A DNA stretch of 64,000 nt from Limnoperna fortunei. Taxonomy: Eukaryota > Mollusca > Bivalvia > Mytilida > Modiolidae. The position numbers were made by a program, and so were the translations under genes. The notes under the pieces were generated by a model, which ran no database searches, had not been told where the DNA came from, and saw only the letters and a program-made list of their open reading frames with translations. Shown here in pieces: positions 40,153 to 51,475 of this stretch. Position 1 is the first letter of the stretch. Every line of letters starts with the position of its first letter. The stretch covers positions 93,943,756-94,007,755 of the forward strand of contig OX104112.1 of assembly GCA_944474755.1 (NCBI GenBank), written 5' to 3'.

Positions 40153-41869
40153 GTATGCAAACGTATTAAAGATGAGGTTTACCTATAAAAATGTACTCGA
40201 AGATATATGTTCTTAAGACGATCAAGAAAACATGACGTAATGGTAATGGTCTATCACAAGACAGCACAAATTAGCTTTGCCACACGATGCTATCTGACTG
40301 TTTATTTAAAACTGTCTTCAGTTGTCTGTGTAGACTGCATTGGTGTAAAATGTTTAAAATCATTGGATGTGTTTATATATATAATTACCATAATAAGACT
40401 GCGTTAGACTTACACGCAGGGCTGGTTTTACTGCAATCAGGTAAAAAATACCACTCAAGTACATCATATGAATCAAAGCTGATCAGTCATTGTTTCCTTT
40501 ATGTTGCGTGCTGAGCAAAGCAGCAATCTGTCTAAATTTCTTTGGTTGTTGTGACTGGCAAACTTCTAATCTACTCCACTCTAGCCGATTTTTTGTTGGC
40601 TTTATGAAAATGGTTTTATGAGATATAGGGTAGGTCTTCGTGGCGACGAAACAATGGCTTTAGAGTTTTTAAATAAAAGTCTGTACCTTAGAAACTTTAA
40701 AACAGCCTTCGGTCGTAATCTGTGCATCGTAATATGAGCTAAAAAAGCATTTTATTTTCATTTGAATTTATTTCTCTGGACACCACGACTTCTTGAAACC
40801 TTAAGTAAAGAAAAAAATTATGTAGCAACTTATTCAAATGCATAGTTCATGAAAATTATTTCGTTGATTTAGAGTCAACCAATTGTTATTGCCCTTTAAA
40901 TGAAGGTAATGAAAAATACAAAGGAAACTGTAAAACTACAATTCCAAATATTCTACAAATAGAGGGCTGTTAATTGAAAGGAAATAATTGAAATATAAGA
41001 GAATAATGTACCAGCTTAGTATTAATAAATTATTTACAATCCTACAAGAAAATTACAACACGATGCCTATCAGAATACATTTAAACACAACAACCAAACA
41101 CATGCAGAAGAAAGCCACACAAGTAAAAAGAGACTTAAAAGTCTTTGATTAACAATACATAGCTCAGTTCCTGTTCTCACATTAACAGGATAACAATCGT
41201 TTTTGTATAATTTATAGTTTTACTTAAATTAATTTAGTTTAATTATAACATTTCATCTTTCATACTATAATTAATGTTTAATAGAATGATTATTTTTGTA
41301 CTAACGTCTTAAATACTCTTCCTACGGATTATACCTTTGCAATTATTTTTTCCCCTCAATAAATAGATATAGTATTGCTGAAAAATAAATAAATTTTACT
41401 GAACAAAAAGTTATGGATCATATTTTGTAAATTGTTTAATTCATACCACAGATACATAATTTTCATAATACATATGTCATAACAATTATACACAATATAT
41501 GAAGCAACTTCAACTGTTCTAAAAAAAACTCTAGATGCTTTAAGGGGAATCAGCCTTTTGCTTCAGATACCCCTTTAAAAAAGAATGAAAAGCGGCAGTA
41601 AAGTACTGACGATTAGTTGGAGGTATCAAACATGAACTCAGTTTCTGTAGTTTACCCAAGGTATGTTTAAAAAATATATGATGGCTATTCCATTCTTTCA
41701 ATAATGGGTTCATTATCCAGAAAAAAAACAGTGATATCACGAGCTCTGTGATGGCGAGAATTATCATCCATTTCAATAGATGAAAATGCCAATATTACCG
41801 GCATAACGTCTTACAATCGGGTCTTATATCTCATGCCTTTATCTACTTCTGTGAGATTTCCTGTGATAA
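40153..41869. other. No recognisable gene
   Basis: AT-rich, ORFs under 80 codons without domains. Confidence 0.4.
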
Positions 41870-42085
41870 TGTGTAAAAAAATGTCATCAAAGATACCAAG
41901 GTTAATAGAATTTACTACGCCAACGCGTTTCGTCTAATAAAGACACATCAGTAGCGCTCGAACCGAAACAATATTTAAAAGTCACTATTTCGGCTAGACT
42001 GATTCCAATTAAAACCATCAAAGCACCATCTCCGTAAATGGTCGTGCTAAGTAACACAATAACGCATGAAGCTCTTTGCGCCAAA
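41870..42085 (-). repeat. Penelope-like terminal region with hammerhead relic
   Basis: On the minus strand the sequence runs GAGCGCTACTGATGTG, stem, GACGAAACGCG, GGCGTAGTAAATT, CCTTGGTATCTTTGATGAC. This order matches the hammerhead-bearing terminal repeats of Penelope-like elements common in bivalves. No PLE coding frame adjoins. Confidence 0.6.
41919..41962 (-). ncRNA. Decayed hammerhead ribozyme
   Basis: Minus strand: CTGATG (41951-41946), then a 4-bp stem II GTCT / AGAC (41944-41941 with 41935-41932) around a 5-nt loop, then GAAAC (41931-41927). The canonical box is CTGATGA; here the seventh base is T, a change at a catalytic-core A, so activity is unlikely. Stem III would be the short CGC/GCG helix (41927-41918 region). 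Confidence 0.55.
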
Positions 42086-42689
42086 CGCGCATACGTCTGT
42101 TATAAAAGTCTAATAGGCAGAGAGCTTAAGTCAGTTATCTGCGGGCAACCAACGTTGTGAGTTCTTATTAATGAAATGATAATTATTCTCCCCTCAAACA
42201 TAAGCTACTGGTATATTTTGTTAATCATTTTAATATAGTTTCTATCACTCAATGTTGCAAAGGGCATTTCTCAGATATATGCAACAATTAGAAAATCAAT
42301 TTAACTTTAGTATCTTGGAATACCTGAGGTTTGATTGTTTTGAACAAAACAAGATTTTAGGTGATGTTTGCTGAATTAAACTACAATGTTTTACTATGCA
42401 CACGTGAATTTTCTCACAACTCTGCACTGTTTCACGTCGACAATTTAAACACAATAACTGGATTCCCTGAAAATTATGACCAATACAATCTTATTCGCAG
42501 GTTATTAGCTTTATTTGATATAGCGTGATAATTTTAAAATAAATACATGACTTCTCGACTAGGTGACTTGCACCACAATGCAGAAAGTAATGCATTCAAA
42601 CTTCAACACTTTTTAGCAAGAAATGCAAGACATACATATGCAATGTAAACATTTGCGTTGAGTGCATCAGTATTTACGTATTTCAAACG
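42086..42689. other. Intergenic, nothing recognised; array edge
   Basis: No gene seen. The first satellite-like words appear degenerate at about 42700. Confidence 0.4.
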
Positions 42690-45600
42690 TAACTCAAGTT
42701 GTTTTCCTTTTCGTTTTTTCCTTTTCGATATTCGAAAATGAAAATCGTGTGTTTTTTCTTTTAGTCATTAGCTTTCCTTTTTGTCATTTGAATGGGAAAA
42801 TGAACCATTTTCCTTTTCGTTATTCAGTTTCCTTTTCGCTTTTCGAATAGGAAAATGAACCATTTTCCTTTTCGACATTCATTTTCCTTTTCGTTATTCA
42901 GTTTCTTATTCGTTATCCGAATAGAAAAATGAACCATTTTCCTTTTCGACATTCATTTTCCTTTTCGTTATTCAGTTTCCTTTTCGCTTTTCGAATAGGA
43001 AAATGAACCATTTTCCTTTTCGACATTCATTTTCTTTTTCGTTATTCAGATTCCTATTCGTTATCCGAATAGGAAAATGAACCATTTTCCTTTTCGACAT
43101 TCATTTTCCTTTTCGTTATTCAGTTTCCTTTTCTCTTTTCGAATAGGAAAATGAACCATTTTCCTTTTTGACATTCATTTTCCTTTCCGTTATTCAGTTT
43201 CCTTTGCGCTTTTCGAATAGGAAAATGAACCATTTTCCTTTTCGACATTCATTTTCCTTTTCGTTATTCAGTTTCCTATTCGTTATCCGAATAGGAAAAT
43301 GAACCGTTTTCCTTTTCGACATTCATTTTCCTTTTCGTTATTCAGTTTCCTTTTCGCTTTTCGAATAGGAAAATGAACCATTTTCCTTTTCGACATTCAT
43401 TTTCTTTTTCGTTATTCAGATTCCTATTCGTTATCCGAATAGGAAAATGAACCACTTTCCTTTTCGACATTCATTTTCCTTTTCGTTATTCAGTTTCCTT
43501 TTCGCTTTTCGAATAGGAAAATGAACCATTTTCCTTTTCGACATTCATTTTCCTTTTCGGTATTCAGTTTCCTTTTTGCTTTTCGAATAGGAAAATGAAC
43601 CATTTTCCTTTTCGACATTCATTTTCCTTTTCGTTATTCAGTTTCCTTTTCGCTTTTCGAATAGGAAATGAACCATTTTCCTTTTCGACATTCATTTTCT
43701 TTTTCGTTATTCAGATTCCTATTCGTTATTCGAATAGGAAAATGAACCATTTTCCTTTTCGACATTCATTTTCCTTTTCGTTATTCAGTTTCCTTTTCGC
43801 TTTTCGAATAGGAAAATGAACAATTTTCCTTTTTGATATTCATTTTCCTTTTCGTTATTCAGTTTCCTATTCGTCATCCGAATAGGAAAATGAACCATTT
43901 TCCTTTTCGACATTCATTTTCTTTTTCGTTATTCAGATTCCTATTCGTTATCCGAATAGGAAAATGAACCATTTTCCTTTTCGACATTCATTTTCCTTTT
44001 CGTTATTCAGTTTCCTTTTCGCTTTTCGAATAGGAAAATGAACCATTTTCCTTTTTGACATTCATTTTCCTTTTCGTTATTCAGTTTCCTTTTCGCTTTT
44101 CGAATAGGAAAATGAACCATTTTCCTTTTCGACATTCATTTTCCTTTTCGTTATTCAGTTTCCTATTCGTTATCCGAACAGGAAAATGAACCATTTTCCT
44201 TTTCGACATTCATTTTCCTTTTCGTTATTCAGTTTCCTTTTCGCTTTTCGAATAGGAAAATGAACCATTTTCCTTTTCGACATTCATTTTCTTTTTCGTT
44301 ATTCAGATTCCTATTCGTTATCCGAATAGGAAAATGAACCACTTTCCTTTTCGACATTCATTTTCCTTTTCGTTATTCAGTTTCCTTTTCGCTTTTCGAA
44401 TAGGAAAATGAACCATTTTCCTTTTCGACATTCATTTTCCTTTTCGGTATTCAGTTTCCTTTTTGCTTTTCGAATAGGAAAATGAACCATTTTCCTTTTC
44501 GTTATTCAGTTTCCTATTCGTTATCCGAACAGGAAAATGAACCATTTTCCTTTTCGACATTCATTTTCCTTTTCGTTATTCAGTTTCCTTTTCGCTTTTC
44601 GAATAGGAAAATGAACCATTTTCCTTTTCGACATTCATTTTCTTTTTCGTTATTCAGATTCCTATTCGTTATCCGAATAGGAAAATGAACCACTTTCCTT
44701 TTCGACATTCATTTTCCTTTTCGTTATTCAGTTTCCTTTTCGCTTTTCGAATAGGAAAATGAACCATTTTCCTTTTCGACATTCATTTTCCTTTTCGGTA
44801 TTCAGTTTCCTTTTTGCTTTTCGAATAGGAAAATGAACCATTTTCCTTTTCGACATTCATTTTCCTTTTCGGTATTCAGTTTCCTATTCGTTATCCGAAT
44901 AGAAAAATCAACCATTTTCCTTTTCGACATTCATTTTCCTTTTCGTTATTCAGTTTCCTTTTCATTTTTCGAATAGGAAAATGAACCATTTTCCTTTTCG
45001 ACATTCATTTTCCTTTTCGTTATTCAGTTTCCTATTCGTTATCCGAATAGGAAAATGAACCATTTTCCTTTTCGACATTCAGTTTCCTTTTCGTTATTCA
45101 GTTTCCCTTTCGCTTTTCGAATAGGAAAATGAACCATTTTCCTTTTCGACATTCATTTTCCTTTTCGTTATTCAGTTTCCTATTCGTTATCCGAATAGGA
45201 AAATGAACCATTTTCCTTTTCGATTTTCATTTTCCTTTTCGTTATTCAGTTTCCTTTTCGCTTTTCGAATATGAAAATGAACCATTTTCCTTTTTGACAT
45301 TCATTTTCCTTTTCGTTATTCAGTTTCCTTTTCGCTTTTCGAATAGGAAAATGAACCATTTTCCTTTTTGACATTCATTTTCCTTTTCGTTATTCAGTTT
45401 TCTATTCGTTATCCGAATAGGAAAATGAACCATTTTCCTTTTCGACATTCATTTTCCTTTTCGTTATTCAGTTTCCTTTTCGCTTTTCGAATAGGAAAAT
45501 GAACCATTTTCCTTTTCGACATTCATTTTCTTTTTCGTTATTCAGATTCCTATTCGTTATCCGAATAGGAAAATAAACCATTTTCCTTTTCGACATTCAT

Positions 45601-47416
45601 TTTCCTTTTCGTTATTCAGTTTTCTATTCGTTATCCGAATAGGAAAATGAACCATTTTCCTTTTCGACATTCATTTTCCTTTTCGTTATTCAGTTTCCTT
45701 TTCATTTTTCGAATAGGAAAATGAACCATTTTCCTTTTCGACATTCATTTTCCTTTTCGTTATTCAGTTTCCTATTCGTTATCCGAATAGGAAAATGAAC
45801 CATTTTCCTTTTCGACATTCAGTTTCCTTTTCGTTATTCAGTTTCCCTTTCGCTTTTCGAATAGGAAAATGAACCATTTTCCTTTTCGACATTCATTTTC
45901 CTTTTCGTTATTCAGTTTCCTATTCGTTATCCGAATAGGAAAATGAACCATTTTCCTTTTCGATTTTCATTTTCCTTTTCGTTATTCAGTTTCCTTTTCG
46001 CTTTTCGAATATGAAAATGAACCATTTTCCTTTTTGACATTCATTTTCCTTTTCGTTATTCAGTTTCCTTTTCGCTTTTCGAATAGGAAAATGAACCATT
46101 TTCCTTTTTGACATTCATTTTCCTTTTCGTTATTCAGTTTTCTATTCGTTATCCGAATAGGAAAATGAACCATTTTCCTTTTCGACATTCATTTTCCTTT
46201 TCGTTATTCAGTTTCCTTTTCGCTTTTCGAATAGGAAAATGAACCATTTTCCTTTTCGACATTCATTTTCTTTTTCGTTATTCAGATTCCTATTCGTTAT
46301 CCGAATAGGAAAATAAACCATTTTCCTTTTCGACATTCATTTTCCTTTTCGTTATTCAGTTTTCTATTCGTTATCCGAATAGGAAAATGAACCATTTTCC
46401 TTTTCGACATTCATTTTCCTTTTCGTTATTCAGTTTCCTTTTCGCTTTTCGAATAGGAAAATGAACCATTTTCCTTTTCGACATTCATTTTCTTTTTCGT
46501 TATTCAGATTCCTATTCGTTATCCGAATAGGAAAATAAACCATTTTCCTTTTCGACATTCATTTTCCTTTTCGTTATTCAGTTTCCTTTTCGCTTTTCGA
46601 ATAGGAAAATGAACCATTTTCCTTTTTGACATTCATTTTCCTTTTCGTTATTCAGTTTCCTTTTCGTTTTTTGAATAGGAAAATGAACCATTTTCCTTTT
46701 TGACATTCATTTTCCTTTTCGTTATTCAGTTTCCTATTCGTCATCCGAATAGGAAAATGAACCATTTTCCTTTTCGAGATTCATTTTCCTTTTCGTTATT
46801 CAGTTTCCTTTTCGCTTTTCGAATAGGAAAATGAACCATTTTCCTTTTTGACATTCATTTTCCTTTTCGTTATTCAGTTTCCTATTCGTCATCCGAATAG
46901 GAAAATGAACCATTTTCCTTTTCGACATTCATTTTCCTTTTCGTTATTCAGTTTCCTATTCGTTATTCGAATAGGAAAATGAACCATTTTCCTTTTTGAC
47001 ATTCATTTTCCTTTTCGTTATTCAGTTTCCTATTCGTCATCCGAATAGGAAAATGAACCATTTTCCTTTTCGACATTCATTTTCCTTTTCGTTATTCAGT
47101 TTCCTATTCGTTATCCTAATAGGAAAATGAACCATTTTCCTTTTTGACATTCATTTTCCTTTTCGTTATTCAGTTTCCTATTCGTCATCCGAATAGGAAA
47201 ATGAACCATTTTCCTTTTCGACATTCATTTTCCTTTTCGTTATATTCAGTTTCCTATTCGTTATTCGAATAGGAAAATGAACCATTTTCCTTTTCGACAT
47301 TCATTTTCCTTTTCGTTATTCAGTTTCCTTTTCGCTTTTCGAATAGGAAAATGAACCATTTTCCTTTTCGACATTCATTTTCCTTTTTGTTATTCAGTTT
47401 CCTATTCGTTATCCGA
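42690..47416 (+). repeat. 74-bp satellite array, about 64 copies
   Basis: The period is 74 bp (GAATAG at 42845 and 42919, for example). The consensus contains GAATAGGAAAATGAACC, ATTTTCCTTTTCGACATTC and TTATTCAGTTTCC. Two monomer variants alternate: one with CCTTTTCGCTTTTCGAATAGG, the other with CCTATTCGTTATCCGAATAGG, which is a near-perfect dyad. Copies at the left edge are the most diverged. A 740-bp higher-order period is visible at 44960-46440. One 18-bp deletion shortens the monomer near 44490. Reading frames through it are meaningless. Confidence 0.97.
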
Positions 47417-47500
47417 CTTTTGTTAAAGTTTACGACGGACGACGGACACCAAGTGATGGCAAAAGCTCACATGGACCTTTTGTCCAGGTGAGCTAAAACT
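47417..47500 (+). repeat. 3' end of a non-autonomous element abutting the satellite
   Basis: GACGGACGACGGACACCAAG, TGATGGCAAAAGCTCACATGG and CCAGGTGAGCTAAAA match the 3' end of the element at 50027-51475. AGCTCAC..GGTGAGCT forms a hairpin. The satellite replaces the rest of the element directly upstream. Confidence 0.7.
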
Positions 47501-49869
47501 GGTGTTTTTTTATATATCAATGGTTGTCCTTAACCCGAAAACCTATGTTTTCTAGGAACTCTCAACCAGAAGATACTTTTCATAATCGGAAGTAAATGTC
47601 TGTTGACATGAAATGTTGACTTGAAAATATACGAGGGGTGGGCAGCGGGTACTTTTCTCCCTCCCATCAGATCCTTTCTCCGTCCCTACTTCTCCTTTCT
47701 CCCTCCACTCTGCTCATTTCCCTCTTTACACTTCTCCCTCTTAACAATCTATTGCAACAGAAAAGGTCCCTAAATTTTGACTCAAAACTGATATAAATTT
47801 GGGACATAAAGCATATAATGCATACTGCTTTACGAACAAAGCAATCCTCGTGACACATTATCAACTAAATTTAACTGTCGTATGATGGCCATTTGTCAAA
47901 AAATATGAGGTTCATAAATTGTGACCGGTAAATTTCTGTAATAAGGTCACTGTAAGCTATTTTCAATCATACAGCCTATATTTCTCAAAACAAACTCAAT
48001 TCAAATCTAGTCAACATAAAAATTCTCTTGAAAGTTCTGATCGGCTGAAAAGGGAATTTACTGAAAAAAATGTAAAAAAAACATTTTTTTGCTGCTGTAA
48101 CATAAATTGTCTTACTATTTGTTTAAGTTTTACTTTTGCTACTATAGTTTTTTTTACTTTAAAAGGAGAAAACCTTAACTTTGAAAACTTGTCATTCAAG
48201 GGAAATAGCTATAAAAGGAGTCATTTGACAATCTTGGACCAAATGAGTCTTTTGTATGCCTTACCTTACTGATCATTTTAGCAATTTAGAGTTTCAGTCA
48301 AACTTTTGGGTTGTAGTATGGTTAAGTCGGGCGGGCTAGGAAAATAGGGTATCTATTTTGTGTTATCAACTCCTCCTACAGTTTTCAACCCAGATCTCTA
48401 AAACTTCACAGAGCGATTGCTCACGTAATGAAGTTGCACCTGTTATAGAAGTGTTCCAGGATTTCTTTTCTAATTTTCCAGACTTTGGAAATTAGTCCTT
48501 TTTCAGCACATTGCAGAAGATAATACAGTTTTCAATCTAGATCTTTGAAAGTTTACAGAAATACATAGAGAATACAACTTTAATTTGAAAAAAGTTGGTC
48601 TAGCGATCACTGATACCCCGTTTTAAGTTCACCGATACCCCCGTTTTAATTTTGTTTAACTTGTTTGAACAATTTCAACGTTTTGTGTCGACTGGTGACC
48701 TTGACATTTGATGGAATTCCTCCAGCTTCATCCAGACTTCTTACCCACCTGATATATAACAATCCCCTAAAGTTTTATTGAAATTAGATGCAAATCTTTG
48801 AATTATATTCCTGAAACCAAATTTGGACGTACGGATGAACGCGCGACGAACGGACGGATGGACAATGAGGACCATTATATATCCTGGACCGACTCTCGTC
48901 GAGCTGGGTATAAAAAGCACACAGATGTTTTTTTATATTTATATCGATTTAGAAACAATATTTTAAGTTTTATTTCAAGCATAGGCATAGCAGCCGGTAC
49001 GGCAGGTATGGCTTCCGCAGTACCAATAACTTTTACAGGTACGGCATGCCGTACCAATAATTTTCAGAAATAAAAAAAATTGTTCATATTTATCTATTTT
49101 TATTGGTGTGTTATGACTCTCCTCTCATCTCAAATACATACGGCTTCCGACGTACCAATATCAAATGCGATGCTACGCCTCTGTCAAGTGGACCATATTT
49201 GGCACATGGCTAAACAAATGTAGTGACCACATGACGCAACGTGATTCCAGTATTCCTGAAAATTTCTTCTACCAGTAGTATTATCATCTTTAAGCCTTTA
49301 TATTCTTTTTTCCAGCTCTTTATATTTCCTTTTCTTTGGGTTTCATCTCAAAGTAGAAACTGCTGACGTTTCTGTTTCTTGTTGTTCATCGTACATACCC
49401 AGGGATCGATATACCCTTTCTACCGCTCTATATATAATATTAAAACACCAACGACTTTGGAGAATACAATAAAAACACCAAACAAGCCTAAATGTGTTTA
49501 TATACCAAAATCAAGCTAGAACTATTATATGCCTGGTTGTAGATTAATCATAGGTTTCAGTAATTTAGACATTTTATCAGAAAATTTTAACACTGATGTA
49601 CTCCAAAGTGTCGGATATTTCCGTAAATATCTTATTTAAAGCATAGGCCAAAATAACCGAGGTGATCTGATTGCGCTTCTACATCTTTACCTTGATGATT
49701 CTGAAATTTCTCACATATTATGAAATAAGTTTTCTTACAAAAATTATTATTTCATATCAATGATGTAACAAACCATTTCATTGGATAATTTTCAGTGTGT
49801 ATTTTAAGCTACAGTTAAAATGTTATATATGTGTTCAATGAAATAAAAGTAATAGCAGCTTGTGTGTAT
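47501..49869. other. Non-coding; pyrimidine tract, palindromes, decayed elements
   Basis: 47655-47740 is pyrimidine-rich with CTCC(C/T)T repeats. 48820-48910 holds ACGGATGAACGCGCGACGAA with GGACGGATGGACAATG, resembling ends of mollusc non-autonomous elements. GGTACGGCATGCCGTACC (49038-49055) is a perfect 18-bp palindrome. No gene is seen. Confidence 0.5.
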
Positions 49870-49991
49870 GGCCGTTTCAGAATTGAGGAATTCTCAAGGA
49901 CCCAATATGGACCATATATCTGGTTACAGCCCTCGCCTTTGTCTCGACGGTCAGTTTCGTCCTTCATCAGTCCGTAATTCTGGATACGGCC
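49870..49991. mobile_element. 122-bp miniature inverted-repeat element
   Basis: GGCCGTTTCAGAATT (49870-49884) is matched by AATTCTGGATACGGCC (49976-49991) in inverted orientation with one gap and one mismatch. TTGAGGAATTCTCAA follows the left arm as an inner palindrome. Non-coding. Confidence 0.45.
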
Positions 49992-50026
49992 CTACAAACA
50001 AGTTACTATGCTAAAATAAATGAAAC

Positions 50027-51475
50027 TAGAGGCTCCCAGGAGCCTGTATCACCTGAATCTGAAACCAAACAACCCTTTTTATCCAGCTTTTTTCTATAAG
50101 AAATTGCCCAACACTTCTGCAAAAGTCATTAATTTTGACATTTTAAGGGAAATAACTCCTATAAGGAGGAGCTTTTGATTGCTTAGAGGGAGACGGGAGG
50201 TTCACTTCAAATTTGCTGTACCTGTTATACTTTTTTTAACTATCAGCCGAAAACTCTCTTGACCCCCCACCCCTTTTTTATTTTAAGCCAACGTAGCTAT
50301 GTAGGTAGTCAGCTGTCATGATTTGCACAATTTTGGTAGAGGACATCCTAAAGACGATGTGTGCAATTTTTCAAAGCAGTCCTTTCATTGGTCAAAGAGG
50401 AGAAGATTTTTTTGAACCAATTAAAATTGATTAAAAACATGTTCAAAGAGAATAATTCCTAAACAGTTCATCAGACAATCTTGACCCTAAGTCATTTTTG
50501 TAGCCCTCATAGAGCAGAACAATTAAGCAATGCTAACGCTTTCTCTAGTTCTAATAATGTTCAAGATTTTGAGGCAAAAAAGGCATAAATCATCAATTTC
50601 GATAATTAAAGGGCAATAACTCCTACAAGGAGTCATCATACAACTTCGACCCAATGGAGTGTTTGGAAGAGCTTTTGATGCCGATGAAGGCATGTATCTT
50701 CGGTATTCCTGTGTCTGTTATACTTTTTGAACAATACGCCAAAAACTGTATTTTGACCCCCCTGTTCTATTTTTAGCCATGGCGGCCATGTTGGTTGGTC
50801 TGAGGCCATGATTTGTGCAAACTTGGTAGAGGACATTTGACAGATGATGTGTACAAAGATTCAAAGCAGTACTTTCAGTGGTTTCAGAGGAGAAGATTTT
50901 TTTTTAAATCAATTAAAACCGATTTAAAAAACAGTTCAAGAAGAATAACTCTTAAAACGGCTAATCAGACAATATTGACTCTAAGCTATTTTTGTAGCTC
51001 TCATAGAGCAGAACAATTAAGCAATGCTAACTTTTTCTATAGTTCTAATAATTTTCAAGATTTTGAGGCAAAAATGGCAAAACATCATCAATTTCGACAA
51101 TTAAAGGGCAATAACTCCTACAAGGAGTCGTCATACAACTTTAACCCAATAGAGTGTTTTGTAGAGCTTTTGATGCTGAAGAAGGAATGTCCTTCGGTTT
51201 TCCTGTATCTGTTATACTTTTTGAACTATAAGCAAAAAAAACTGTATTTTGACCCCCCCCGTTCTATTTTTAGCCATGGCGGCCATGTTGGTTGGTCTGA
51301 GGCCATGATTTGTGCAAACTTGGTAGAGGACATTGTACTGACGATGTGTGCAAAGTTTCAAAGCAATCCCTACAGTGGTTTTGGAGGAGAAGATGTTTAA
51401 AGAAAAGTTAACGACGACGACGACGGACGCCAAGTGATGGCAATAGCTCACATTCGGGTCAGGTGAGCTAAAAAG
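50027..51475 (+). mobile_element. Non-autonomous element with 490-bp internal triplication
   Basis: It starts ACTAGAGGCTCCCAGGAGCC and ends GACGGACGCCAAGTGATGGC, then AGCTCAC..CAGGTGAGCTAAAA; these ends recur as a pair in many bivalve repeats (my recollection). Inside, a unit of about 490 bp repeats: TCTGTTATACTTTTT occurs near 50223, 50716 and 51206, each followed by GCCATG..GTAGAGGACATand so on. ORFs inside, including 50813-51400, lack domains. A second copy's 3' end lies at 47436-47496. Confidence 0.7.

Noticed and set aside
42690..47416. Open frames such as MNHFPFRHSFSF... in the satellite, and resemblance to a CRISPR-like regular array
   Set aside because: The 74-bp period is not a multiple of three, there are no spacers, and the frames are by-products of stop-poor repeats.
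47667..47864. Arg-rich minus-strand ORF
   Set aside because: It is the complement of a pyrimidine-rich CTCCCT tract.
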